From Jaapia argillacea MUCL 33604 (Eukaryota > Basidiomycota > Agaricomycetes > Jaapiales > Jaapiaceae), in contig KL197733.1 of NCBI GenBank assembly GCA_000697665.1, forward strand, positions 220,218 through 284,217: a stretch of DNA of 64,000 nt, given 5' to 3'. The position numbers and the translations under genes were made by a program. Each line of letters opens with the position of its first letter. Within the stretch, counting starts at the first letter, position 1. The notes beneath the pieces were generated by a model. That model ran no database searches and was not told where the DNA came from. It saw only the letters and a list, made by a program, of their open reading frames with translations. Below, piece after piece: positions 12,260 through 22,891 of the stretch.

Positions 12260-13365
12260 TCAACGCAACAACTTCTGCAACCCAGTCGTAAGATCCCCAA
12301 TGACCTTCTGCGCAGCCCTAAACCTCATCACTCCACACTTCTCGCTCTCCACATGCTGGACGAACGCCGAAAACAACACAAATCTCGCCCCACATTCCGG
12401 ACCTGGGCATTTATATATCTTCTCCTCATGTACACCCGACCTCAGATGCTGATTCAACGCCTCGAGCGTTCTGAACTGACGTGCTTGACGATGAGGAGGG
12501 CAAAAGTAACATTGGTATGCGGAACCGTTCCACGCTGCAGAGGTGGCGTATGTTTGGATGGTGTCGGAAGGGTGGTAGGTGATGAGACGGTCGGTGATAA
12601 GATGTTCGGTATCATGTTGGCGTACCATTTGGTCAAGTTTGGGACGGTTCATGCCAGAGGGGCAGGTACCGGCTTCGACGTGGAGGGAGAGTGCGGCGAT
12701 GGTGGGGAAGGTTTTGGGACAGCCTGGGCATTTGATGGTTCGTCCGAGGTGGATACTAGATCTGAGATGCTAAATCCACAAAACGAGTAAGACCGGCGAT
12801 CCTGGCTAGCCCAGTTGGAAGACAAAGAGAATGCACGTACGTTTCGCAAGCTATTATCACTACCAAAGTGCTTGGCGCAAGGCGCACAATAGTGGTGCGC
12901 AGGGCTTTGTCGAAAATGATCCTTCAACCCAACTTCGTTCTTGAAGAACCAGTCACAAGCGCGACAATGATCGTGCCCATGTTCCATCTCCAAGTGCTCT
13001 TCCAACTCTTCCTCGTAGTTATAATGCTGGTTACACCCAGCACAAAACACGTGCGCAGAGCTCTGTCGATAATGTTCTCGCAACCCATAGTTATTCTTGA
13101 AGAATTCGCTACAGGACTCGCAATACTGATCCCAATGATCCTGCTCGATGTGATCGCGCAGGTCGTCGTCGTCGTCGTAAATGTTTCCGCAGCCGTGACA
13201 ATAGGCGTGGTATTGGCTGTTAGCGTAATGACTCTCCAAGGCATTTGGCGAGGTAAAGTCTTGGTCGCATTTGAAACAATAGTTGTGAAGCGGGGATTTG
13301 AGGAGGTGCTGGTCGAGAGACTGAAGCGAGGCGAATTGACGCTGGCATAAACCGCACCAGACCAT
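12260..13365 (-). CDS. C2H2 zinc-finger protein, paralog 3 (longer)
   Basis: Minus strand, exons 13365-12841 and 12769-12260 with a 71-nt intron (GTACGT..TTTAG), 344 aa. Exon 1 is 162 nt longer than in the two plus-strand copies because it holds an extra finger pair (FCAGCNQHYNYEEELEEHLEM, HCRACDWFFKNEVGLKDHF). The intron position before HLRS is conserved. Exon 2 carries a CPPHRQARQF insertion within the first C-terminal finger and a PGPECGARF variant of the second. It faces paralog 2 tail to tail, so the trio is an inverted tandem family. Confidence 0.85.
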
Positions 13366-13947
13366 TGTTTGAGATGAGATATTTGGCTGAGGGAGGGAGG
13401 GAGAAAGGCGGAAGAAAGGGGTTATTTCATTTAAAATAATAACCAGGACGCGCAGCAAGCACGTGACGTGACAGAAAAAACAATTGTTTGTTTGAGGAAC
13501 TTCGTGATGCTACTCGTATCCTAACACTGACAGCCTGCAGCTACTTTTACTTTCGAGTCTCACAGTATTCGTAACAATGATCTCCCTGGAATGCAGTGTG
13601 TTGTGCATCTCGAGGATTTTGAAGGGATCTTTTTCAAACGAGGGCCATATCAAAACTTCAGGAACTTGCAGCCTGCGGACTACGGGGGACTAAGCGACCA
13701 GTGACCACTTAAGCTTGGTGCACATAAGAAACCGCTGACCATTGCTTGTCATCTTTTCACTCGCGCTAGTCCCATCTCCACCAAAATTTAATCTCTTCGC
13801 CAAATGGCTTTCAAGTTGGCCCGCCCAACCATGACGCGCACGACATCTGACCATTCCTTCACTCTTTAGCCTATTTCACGGCGGTATGTAAGACCCGGCC
13901 GTCACCAAGGACACCCCAGTCTACTTTGAACTTCTGCAACGACAATC
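13366..13947. other. Divergent intergenic region
   Basis: This 580-bp stretch separates the third zinc-finger gene from the first dehydrogenase. A TTTAAAATAATAAC run on the minus side near 13430 could be an A/T-rich promoter element; nothing else was recognised. Confidence 0.4.
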
Positions 13948-15252
13948 ATGTCCTCGAAAACTCAGACGAGTGGCAAGGGCAACGAAGCCCTCGTCGCAAA
14001 GGAATTGTTTGACCTCTCCGGTCTCAAAGCCGTCGTTACTGGAGGTATGCACTTGATCAATTACTCTGCTTAGTCCCACTCGAGGCTTCCGAGTGTTAAT
14101 GTCTTGAACGGTGGTGGCACATAGGCGGTACAGGTATCGGTCTGATGATCACCCAAGCCTTGGTTGCGAATGGTGTCACGGTTTACATCACCGCCCGTCG
14201 CAAAGAAGTCCTTGACACGGTGGTCGAGAAATACAGCCATGGCCCAGGAAAGATCATCGCGTGAGTCCACCGTCGATTGAACCTCTCCTCAGACGCTAGT
14301 AATTTACTTGATGTATGCGTAGCGCTTCGTGTGATATAACATACAAAAACGATGTCATGCGCTTGGCGAAGGAGATTGAAAAAATGGAGCCGAACGGAAT
14401 CCATATCTTGGTTGGTTCGCTTGCTGTATGCGCTTTCGAGATCCTCAACGGCGACGGATTTGCGCCTCTCACGATAGGTAAACAATGCGGGCATAGCCAG
14501 AGAGAGGGGAACGACAGCTTTCCAAACTGGCGAGCCAAACATGAAGGATGCCAATTCCATTTCCGAGCATCTTTTGAAGGCGACACCCGAATCATGGGCC
14601 GGTATGCCTCTCCTCCTCTCTCTTAAGAAGCTCACGACTAGGCTCACGATGCGTGACTAGAAACCTTCGATACGAACGTAACCGCTCAGTACTTTGTTTC
14701 AGCCGCTTTCCTCCCGTTACTTAGCAAGGGAACCGCCAATACAAGTGGCTATTCCTCTTCCATCATCAACGTAGCCTCTATCTCCGGCATGAGCAGAGCT
14801 AGTAGCAGCGGTCAATATGCATACGCTGCTTCTAAAGCAGGTCCGTACCTCTTGCTACACCGTCTGTTATGTTCGCAAATAACGAATGTAAAACATTCGA
14901 CAGCCTTCCTCCACCTCTCCAAAATGCTCGGCACGACTCTGTCCCAATGCAAAGTCCGCGTCAACACAATCTGCCCAGGAATTTTCCCAAGTGAGATGAC
15001 AACCGACACATCAGACGAGACGAACAAGTCGTTCTTGGAGGATAAAGGTAGGGACCTGCCAGCAGGCAGGAGTGGAGACGAGGGGGATATGGCTAGTGCC
15101 GTGTTGTATCTGGTGGGGAAGAATAGTTTGTTCACGAACGGACAAGTGCTTTATCCTGATGGAGGTCAGTGTCTACGCGTTTTCGTTGATGGGATACGGA
15201 CTGATTTTAGATGTTTGTAGGTGCTTTGTTGACTTCGCCGGCTGCTTTCTGA
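13948..15252 (+). CDS. Short-chain dehydrogenase/reductase
   Basis: Seven exons (13948-14044, 14125-14260, 14323-14410, 14478-14601, 14661-14840, 14904-15164, 15221-15252) give 305 aa. Classical SDR signatures are present in order: the Rossmann glycine motif TGGGTGIG near residue 32, the NNAG motif split by an intron just before it, a catalytic Ser, and YAYAASKA with the active-site Tyr and Lys. An AR pair follows the second strand (YITARR), which suggests NADP(H). It looks like the fungal group often named after RhlG-type 3-oxoacyl reductases, but the substrate cannot be told. It lies 180 bp upstream of a second SDR on the same strand that is not a close paralog. Confidence 0.85.
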
Positions 15253-15431
15253 AGGTTTTCGAGGAAAGGTTGGCATCCAAAGGATGTGAAGTGTACGAAA
15301 CCGGATGTACTCATACTAGCGATGTTACATGCCTACCGAGATCTAATCTAGTTTCTGCAATCCCAATCTTATCTTATCTAAGCTCACGTCCACCTTCCAC
15401 CATTTCCCCAGACTCCCACAAGCCAGTTAAC

Positions 15432-16175
15432 ATGACCTACGACTTCCAGGACCGAGTATTCCTCATAACAGGAGCGGCGTCAGGCATCGGCCGCGCCACC
15501 GCTCTCAAGCTGTCCTCCCTTGGCGCCTCCCTCGCCCTCTGCGACATCAACTCCACCTCTCTCGTCACCACGACCTCCCTCTGCACCGGTTCCCATTTCA
15601 CACACTCCTTCGACATCGCCTCCTCATCCGAGTGTACCCATTTCATTAAAGACACCATATCACTATACGGAAAGATAGATGGGATATTCAATTGTGCTGG
15701 TATAAACCCCACTTCTATCCCACTTGAGGACACGACGGACGAGTATTGGGATATGATGGTGAATACAAACTTGAAGGGGACTTATAACATTACCCGCGCT
15801 GCCATTCCGTTCCTCAAATCAGGCTCTTCTTTCGTCAACGTCTCATCCATATGTGGCCTTCATCCCTTCCCCACCTTCGCCATCTACTGCGCCACCAAGT
15901 ATGCCATCACCGGCTTTTCCAAATCGATGGCTTTGGAATTGGGACCGAAGGGTATAAGAGTGAACGTATTGGCTCCGGGGTTTATCGATACGCCCACGAA
16001 TAGCGGTGTGATCGCGGGTGAGGAAGGCGTGAAGAGTTTGGAGGCGAAGGTATCGTTGGGCAGGCTGGGGAGTGCGGAGGAGTGTGCGGACGTTGTGGCT
16101 TTTTTGTTCAGTGATGGAGCCCGGTATATGAATGGATCGGTGGTGGAGGTCAATGGAGGGACGGCAGAATCTTGA
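15432..16175 (+). CDS. Short-chain dehydrogenase/reductase, single exon
   Basis: An uninterrupted 247-aa frame starting at ATGACCTACG. It has the coenzyme motif TGAASGIG, an Asp at the end of the second strand (LCDIN), consistent with NAD(H), the motif NCAGI in place of NNAG, the Ser of NVSSICG, the active-site YCATK, and the PG motif (LAPGFIDTP). It is compact and ends VNGGTAES. This gene has no intron while its neighbour SDR has six, so the pair did not arise by simple tandem duplication. Its substrate is unknown. Confidence 0.88.
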   Translation: MTYDFQDRVFLITGAASGIGRATALKLSSLGASLALCDINSTSLVTTTSLCTGSHFTHSFDIASSSECTHFIKDTISLYGKIDGIFNCAGINPTSIPLEDTTDEYWDMMVNTNLKGTYNITRAAIPFLKSGSSFVNVSSICGLHPFPTFAIYCATKYAITGFSKSMALELGPKGIRVNVLAPGFIDTPTNSGVIAGEEGVKSLEAKVSLGRLGSAEECADVVAFLFSDGARYMNGSVVEVNGGTAES

Positions 16176-16862
16176 GGCTAGGCTTCGAGGTAGATGGGAG
16201 GTGAGGCAGATTATTCCCTTGGTGGGCGTTGAAGTACCGACACGGTTGCATAGTTTAGGGACAGTCAGAATCAGATTGGGCGGAAATGGAAACATTCATG
16301 GCTTGTCCTGACTTGACATCCTATTCACCCTCACCCCGACCTGCGCTTAAGTCTGCAAAGTGGGACATTGCCATGTCAGCATCACGAAAGCATTCAAGAT
16401 AATTACAAGGTATCGGGTTCCTGATTAAACGTCACGAAAGAGGGACTTTGCATCGTTGAAGAACGTGAGCCCAAAAGTCGATCGCAAGCAGATCAACTTG
16501 ACAAAGCAACAAGCGAATCCAAAGGACCCATTAGGGTCAAAAGTGACGGATCAGCGACAAACGCGTGGCCAGGGCGGAGTTAGGTGGAGATGGGATATAA
16601 CTGCACAGAAAGGTATTACTTACAAAACGACGCCGGCATCACAAGTTTTACTTACCTCGAACGAAACACAGCAGTGTTTGACATGCGACCGCCCTCGACC
16701 AATCCACGACAAACCAGAGCCAGCGACTTGTGATACTTGAAAGATTGCATTCTAGCAAGGATACAAGGATCACCAATCGTTGACTTAGGTCAAGCAGCCA
16801 CACAAACGAGGATCTCCGCAAGCCAAATCATCCACCAACAACAATCATTCACCTGGCATTCA
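16176..16862. other. Intergenic, convergent genes
   Basis: 687 bp between the 3' ends of the SDR and the Smr-domain gene. No coding exon recognised. Confidence 0.4.
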
Positions 16863-18054
16863 TTACATGATAACGCATCCATCGCCCCCTTCTCCCCTCA
16901 ACCTCCTCGTAATATCATCAGCACCCATAGGTCCACCCCTCGATCGTTGCCTACCATCCAAACTAACGATCAAAACGCCAGCATTCTGGGGATCCAATTC
17001 TGCGATAAGTTGGTTTCTAAACCGAAACATGAGTTATACGGGGAGTGAATAGGATTAATGGAGAGGACGGACTTTTCCATCAGTTCTGCGATGGCTGGCT
17101 CGAGTTTGGCTCGACCTCCAGGTGAGTGGATACCTTTACCTACATTCAATATAGAAATTTCGCAGTGAGTTCACGAAAGACAAGGGAGGATACAATACGG
17201 ACCGACGATAAGGTGAATCTCTGCATCACCACGTTGACGAGCCTCTTGGACTGCTCGATCAGTAAAAGCAATAGCCTCTTTTACATAAAGCCCATGTAAA
17301 TCGACCTCGCCCGGTTTGCTATCCTGCATTCGAACCTACGCGTCAGTACGAAGGAAATCATCTCAATCGACCCCTACATACTTTGTTGTTCTCTAACAGT
17401 CGAAAAAAATCGCGACCAGTGAGGAAGATTTCAATGATGAAATAGTACAGGAAACGAACCAGTAAAGATCCATTCACTAGCCTCCTTATTCAACCTCTGC
17501 ATTTCTCTCTCATGTTGCCTCCCCTTCTCCGACAATTGCTTAGCAAGTGCACCATCTCCCCTCTTATACGCCGCTTGACTATCCTCGAACGATTGAGCCA
17601 TTTGAGAACCCTCTTCGTTCGCCCGAGCGCGGAGGGACATGTAATACTCATTCTTCTGATTGAGTTGGTTTTGATCCTACACAACCAGAGGGTAAACATG
17701 GAAAGATAGTCAAGAAGAACAGTGGGAACTCACGACATATTGCCCAGGCTTGTGGGGGGGCGAACCGGGTTGACTGACGGAGGGACGATGAGGGGTATGC
17801 GACGGCGGACTGGTTTGACCTGAATAGTGTCCTTGTTGGTTCTCCCATCTCGGTGGAGATGGTGCCTGAGGCTGGTGCCATGCCCCCGGAGGCCCTTGTT
17901 GAGGAGGGTATTGCTGCTGTTGTTGGCCTTGCCACTGCGACTGACCCTGCCCTTGGGCGTGGGGTGGCTTATCACCTCCAGACTGATTGGCAGCGGAGGA
18001 ATCGCCGCAGATGGCGTTCACTAGCGCCTTGAGGATTGATTCCAGGAAGCCCAT
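16863..18054 (-). CDS. DUF1771/Smr-domain protein
   Basis: Six exons on the minus strand (18054-17734, 17676-17460, 17392-17382, 17323-17203, 17139-17073, 17016-16863) code for 296 aa. Residues 1-107 are low-complexity, rich in Gln, Pro, Ser and Gly. A helical DUF1771 segment follows (YYMSLRARANEEGSQM.., about 115-180), then the Smr domain with the DLHGLYVKEA motif and the IVGKGIHSPG loop, ending in AELDPQNAGVLIVSLDG. Smr proteins of this type bind or nick nucleic acids and in fungi are linked to translation-associated mRNA decay. Exon 3 is only 11 nt (ENNK junction) yet is required to keep frame and family match. The last intron is supported because reading through it breaks the Smr C-terminus. 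Confidence 0.92.
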
Positions 18055-19815
18055 AGTTATTTCGAGGAGATAGAAGGTAAGCTTAGATACACAGAAAGTA
18101 AATGCGGGGATGGACGATTAGATGAGAGTCGGTGCTAAATGAACACCGATGTCGTCCTGTGGGTTGGGAAAACGTGGGTCAGGCATGCAGCGCCTCATTG
18201 CAGCCTGTCAATTGTACGGGGGTCCCTGGTCACCGTCTCCCCCGTCGACACGCAGTGGTTTGTTCATCCGATTGCACGGAAGAAAGGTTCGAAGGCATCG
18301 CGAATGTGGAAAAATTAAGGTCCAACGCGCAACACACCCTCAAACTTATCCAGGGCTTAGACTTTCAACTAAACAAAAACCACCGGTTTGGAACTTCCCA
18401 TACACAGGGTTTCTTGTCATTCCAAATCACTGGAAGGACCAGGAGTCCAAGGACAGGATAGTGTTTTTTTCCCGGGGTCGCCGGGAGGTGTCAGTGGACT
18501 CTCCGTCACGGTCCCTCGCCGTCGGACCACAAGTTGAACGGCCTTACTTGTTTGATCCGAGGTGCCCATTCTCTCCTACTTATCGCTACCGTTTTGACGC
18601 CCAGGACTCCCACTAGCCTTGCTACAGACTAGTACTGCTGCCTCGCTCCGCTGGAAAAGGCTAAGACGTTCAACTTCACGGATCTTCTGTTGACTTTCGA
18701 TGGTCAGGCTCTGTAGATTCTTTTCCCAGTCTGCTTACTTTGGCAGGCGTTGTGTTTCAGCATGAGGTATCGCACCAGCCCCCCGGACTAAGTACTCCAT
18801 CGCACCCAATTCTGAAAGCTCCCACCTCCTTTGGGTTGCGCCCAACTTGGGATGGAGGTGGGCCTCGACGGTCATGCTCACTTCCCATAAGTCTAGTTTA
18901 GGGTAAGCACCGTGTCCCTCGTTTCAACCTAGATGGCCGTCATCATGGAAGAGACCACGAGACAAGACGGCCCGGGCTATGAGGCGCCACCCCATCACAC
19001 AGGACCACCTCATGCAAGGAATTCAATGGCTCAATATCCGCACAACGTCCGCACAATGCAGACCTGTTCGACTACCATTTCGATCAAGTCTGGCGTTACG
19101 ACAACATCGGAAATAAAGACACGGGTGATTCGCATCAGGAAAAGACAAGGCGTGTAAGTGAATGGAGCTAACAAGTCATGGGGCACGCAAGGCGAACGGT
19201 GGACACCACCCTAGCACAAGTCCGTCGCCTTGCAGTTAAAGGATACATGTCAACGATAGAAACTGACTGGCTGTTCGTGCAGGTCCACACAGACAAATCG
19301 CATACCCGTCCAGCACCCATGACCATCCGCAACGCCTTGAGGCTCCATACACCACCATTGCTTGGGGAAGTGGGATTCCGTTTGAAGGCACTATCACCGC
19401 GGTAGCGATACCTGAAGATAGAAGCACTCACATATGACATCGGAAAGCACTCGGTAAACGTAGATCTTCCGACATGAATTCCCCTTGGGGCTGTTGCACT
19501 TGAAATTGCGGAGTATGGCGGAGGGTTGTAGATGCTTGAAGCTGGCGGATATTGTTAGGATATCAAGCGAGATAGGGATACTCACAACACGGCCAGCCGT
19601 GGTCCCCGCAAACAAGAAAATGCCGTCTACATTAGAAAGTGTAGAAGGAAAAGGAACGACCAAGCATTAACAGGGAACGCGGTCAAAAGATAAAGCATAC
19701 TAGAATATGAAAAGCCAAACGAAGATAAAAAAAAACAACGGAGCCAAGAACGTGTTTACCAAAACAATCCTTCCCGACTACATCATGCCATACTCATCAC
19801 ACGACTTCTCATATC
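18055..19815. other. 1.76 kb without a confident gene
   Basis: Between the Smr gene and the antizyme. On the minus strand, 19640-19200 has open stretches with possible splice sites (for example donor GTGAGTATC at about 19583, acceptor CTTCAG near 19420) but no frame across them gives a protein I recognise. Homopolymer A runs occur near 19725. It could hold a small unknown gene or a decayed one. Confidence 0.4.
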
Positions 19816-20896
19816 TCATATCTCCAGCCCGACAAGCACGTAAGTCGGATCAACCTGGAATGGAGGTTTAGTAACGACGGTGCCACCAACGTACATCATT
19901 GAGTGAATGAGGCTGCTCAAAGCAGGTGATGACCTCTCCAAAGCAATGACGAGGGCTGAACACTCGAGTCGTTCGTCGGCCAAATCCAGGAGAGCAACGA
20001 TGCTAGAGACCAGGCCCATTAATCAGCGAGAGGCAAAGAGCGAGAACACTCGGCACATACCTTTCCCTGAGGTTGATGTGATCAGCGCTCTTTCCGTCAA
20101 CGTAGAAAGTCTTCGCCTTGCCGGGCAACTCGAGAACAACTCCATCAAAGGAAGCACCTAGGTCGGGGGCAGAGATCGAGACACTTTTCGCATACGGCAA
20201 AGCACTGAGTCCATTCCGAGGGAACAGTGTAGTAAGGAAATCCAAAGCCGAGTTTGATTGCTTGGCGCTGATAGCTGCAACGCTCCCGTTACCCTCCTCA
20301 GCCTCATCGGGGGTAAGCGGAGGCGTAGCGAGGTATTCAGCGGTTGGGATTTGACGGGGCCTGATAGCTTGGGGCGCGACTAAGGACGCAGGTGGAGTGT
20401 AGGAAACAGAGCCCAATGAAGTGTGGATGTCGTCAGCAGGTGGGGTAGGCGGGTAAACAATAGATTTTGCAAAAAAGTCGGGCTCGTGAATTGAAGATGA
20501 TGAATCGGAAGATGAATGGTCGGAAAACGGGGAGGCGGAAAAGATTCGCGCCGGACTGTCTCTCACCCAGTCCGACGACCCTCGATCAGGAGGGCATTTT
20601 TCGTTAGGGACGTCAAAACCGCCACTGCAACCCATCGTGAGTGGCAAGTCGGATTTGGTGGGAAAGGCACTCACCCCCGGTCCGCCAGAGAACGTAGTAG
20701 AGTAGTAGTAGAGATCGTCGGTGCCCTGCATGTGGCAAACAGCGAGAACGCTAGGAGTGGCGTCAAAGGAGAGAGCCCCATCCCCAACGGCTTGACGGCC
20801 GTTGCTAAACGAATCTCAATTGTCAGTCAAACATGAAGGCCTTAAGGAAACGTACGTGGGGCAAAGACTAAATTGCTGATTGGGGGAATTTAACAT
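19816..20896 (-). CDS. OAZ: Ornithine decarboxylase antizyme, +1 frameshift gene
   Basis: Minus strand, exons 20896-20856, 20804-20675, 20624-20061, 20002-19816. ORF1 is 60 codons (ends ..STTFSGGPGWRF then TGA); skipping one base at the TTT-TGA joins it to ORF2 to give about 306 aa. The C-terminal half holds the hallmark antizyme core: KTFYVDGKSADHINLRES, IVALLDLADERL, and MYVGGTVVTKPPF with VLVGLEI at the end. Antizyme binds ornithine decarboxylase monomers, targets them for ubiquitin-independent proteasomal breakdown and lowers polyamine uptake; polyamines promote the frameshift, closing a feedback loop. The second intron (50 nt) ends only 9 nt before the shift site and hides it unless splicing is modelled. 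A Ser/Pro-rich stretch fills residues 75-150. Confidence 0.93.
20613..20618 (-). promoter_or_regulatory. Programmed +1 ribosomal frameshift site TTT TGA
   Basis: In ORF1 the codons are TGG CGG TTT TGA, followed by C. A +1 shift reads TTT then GAC, entering the long antizyme frame. The slow UGA stop in the A site and TTT in the P site match the general antizyme recoding pattern. A stimulatory element downstream was not worked out. Confidence 0.88.
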
Positions 20897-21685
20897 GGTA
20901 ATATTCGACATGTGATGCCAACTTGGTTGTGGTGAGGGTTTTAAACGTGGAGGGTTGCGTTGCTGTGAATGCAGAGCCTATGCAACGAAGTAGACAGGTA
21001 GTCAGAAGAGAGTCAAAGCAACCGAAACCTAGGCCACTGACGAGAAGATTACTAGCGAAGGGGTGAACTTGTTCGGTCAGCGATGTGGGTTCTGCGAGCA
21101 AAGGGAATCGCCGCAGTTGAGCCCACGTTATAAGAGCAAAAGTGGCGCTACTTACGTAAGCAACGGTGGCTGATGGATCCTGCACGTTCCTCCTCTTGGT
21201 GCAGAAGTATATTCTAACTTCGCTAAGGGCAAAGCGCTGAAACTCGGATCTTGCTCGTCGAAAATACGAAGGTTCAAGCAAGGGGTAGCTCAGATATAGA
21301 CTGAAATCTGAACAACGTTGCAAACGCGTGTCAATGGCATAAAGTCCTCTCGGCAACTTGGTCCCCGGTCAAGTCTCTGGACCGTGGTCTCTGATGGACC
21401 TGAGTGCCTGAATCTTGTCCCAATCACATCGAGCTTGCATCGACCGACGAGCAAACACCTCGCTACCCTCAAGACGTGAGTACCATTCTTCTGTATTGCC
21501 GTCTAGTCCGAAGCCTATTGTCCTTTCGTATGGCTGAGAGAATTCGCGAGGTGGGAGAGGGAGGATGGGCCGATGGATGGACTGGCGTTTGAACGGATGA
21601 AGTGTTCGAGGACATAGATTTCGGGACCCCATATCACCAGTACTCACCTCTTGATTTTGTTCAGTAACCTTCCGGCACAATCGAA
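20897..21685. other. Divergent promoter region, antizyme and RPS2
   Basis: 789 bp between two divergent, probably highly expressed genes. It will contain both 5' UTRs. No coding exon is supported; a 5'-UTR intron in either gene cannot be excluded. Confidence 0.45.
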
Positions 21686-22579
21686 ATGGCTGACGCTGCA
21701 CGCGGACGTGGTGGATTTGGACGTGGACGTGGTGACCGAGGCAGGGGTAGGCGAGGACCCCGCCGTGGCGGTCGCAAGGATGATGAGAAAGAGTGGTACG
21801 CCCAGTTATCCCCACCTCAATTCAAGGAGTCCCTGCAAACCGCATGGATTATTACTCCAGGGTCCCCGTCACCAAACTCGGCCGTCTCGTGAAGGACGGA
21901 AAGATCAAGTCTATGGAAGAGATCTACCTCTTCTCTCTCCCTGTCAAGGAGTACCAAATTGTCGACTTCTTCCTCCCCAAACTCAAGGATGAAGTTATGA
22001 AGATCATGCCCGTCCAGAAACAAACTCGTGCCGGCCAGCGTACCCGTTTCAAGGCTTTCGTTGCCATCGGAGATTTCGACGGACATGTTGGATTGGGTGT
22101 GAAATGTGCAAAGGAAGTCGCCACCGCCATCCGTGGTGCTATCATTCTCGCCAAGTTGTCCGTTATCCCCGTTCGGAGAGGTTACTGGGGTGCCAAGCTC
22201 GGTGACCCCCATACTGTCCCATCGAAGGTCAGCGGGAAAGTTGGTTCAGTCATGTGCCGGCTTATCCCTGCGCCTCGTGGAACTGGTATCGTCGCTGCCC
22301 CTGCGGCCAAGCGATTGCTGCAGATGGCTGGTGTTCAGGATGTCTACACGTCGTCCAAGGGTTCAACGGCGACGATGGGTAACTTCTTGAAGGCAACGTT
22401 CGAGGCTGTGAGTCACTTTGTTCCTCCTACTTGGTGGCGTTCTCATCCTTGCTTGACAGATCACCAAAACTTACGCTTTCATTACCCCCGACCTCTGGCG
22501 CGAGATCCCCTTGTCACAAGTACCTTATGATGAGCACAGTGCTCATCTTCAGCTCACTGCCGGCAAGAAGGCGTATTAG
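21686..22579 (+). CDS. RPS2: 40S ribosomal protein uS5 (S2)
   Basis: Three exons (21686-21795, 21861-22407, 22460-22579), 258 aa. The Gly/Arg-rich N-terminus (residues 3-30) is typical of eukaryotic uS5 and a target of arginine methylation. It is followed by [18 protein letters not shown], split by intron 1 inside the Trp codon, the S5 double-stranded RNA-binding domain ([20 protein letters not shown]), and the C-terminal domain with [24 protein letters not shown] and [10 protein letters not shown]. It ends in a Lys-rich GKKAY. The protein sits at the mRNA entry of the 40S subunit. Length and motifs are complete. Confidence 0.97.
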
Positions 22580-22891
22580 ACTGTACTCTTGTCGTAATAG
22601 GTCCTTTCTATGTGTTGTATCCATCATGAAAATCACTAGGATCATGCCGCATGTCCATGGCGATCTGTCATCCATCTCCTTGCAAACGTCTTGTGATTAG
22701 ATTGGGCACCGGGGATGTATCAATACCGGTAATTGAATGGACTCTTTACCCCGTACTTCGATTTCCTTTTCGTCGTGCATCTCGTCACTGCAGCCGTCAA
22801 GCTAGGGAGGTCATGTGGGAAACGGATGCGATATATTCGTTCCCATAAAATGGCCACCTAAGGTCTAGCGGTTTGTCCAACGACTCCAACC
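22580..22891. other. Short intergenic region
   Basis: 312 bp holding the RPS2 3' UTR and the promoter of the next gene; a CATAAAATGGCC run near 22845 is a possible core-promoter element. Confidence 0.35.

Noticed and set aside
16456-17048. Plus-strand frames over the end of the Smr gene
   Set aside because: They are antisense to well-supported Smr exons and have no family match.
20675-20731. ATG at 20731 as the antizyme start
   Set aside because: The exon reads open upstream through VLAVCH-type antizyme ORF1 sequence to an ATG at 20896 across an intron; 20731 is an internal Met.
20868-21356. 162-codon minus-strand frame upstream of the antizyme
   Set aside because: It ends inside the antizyme first exon in another frame and its sequence looks like translated 5' UTR.
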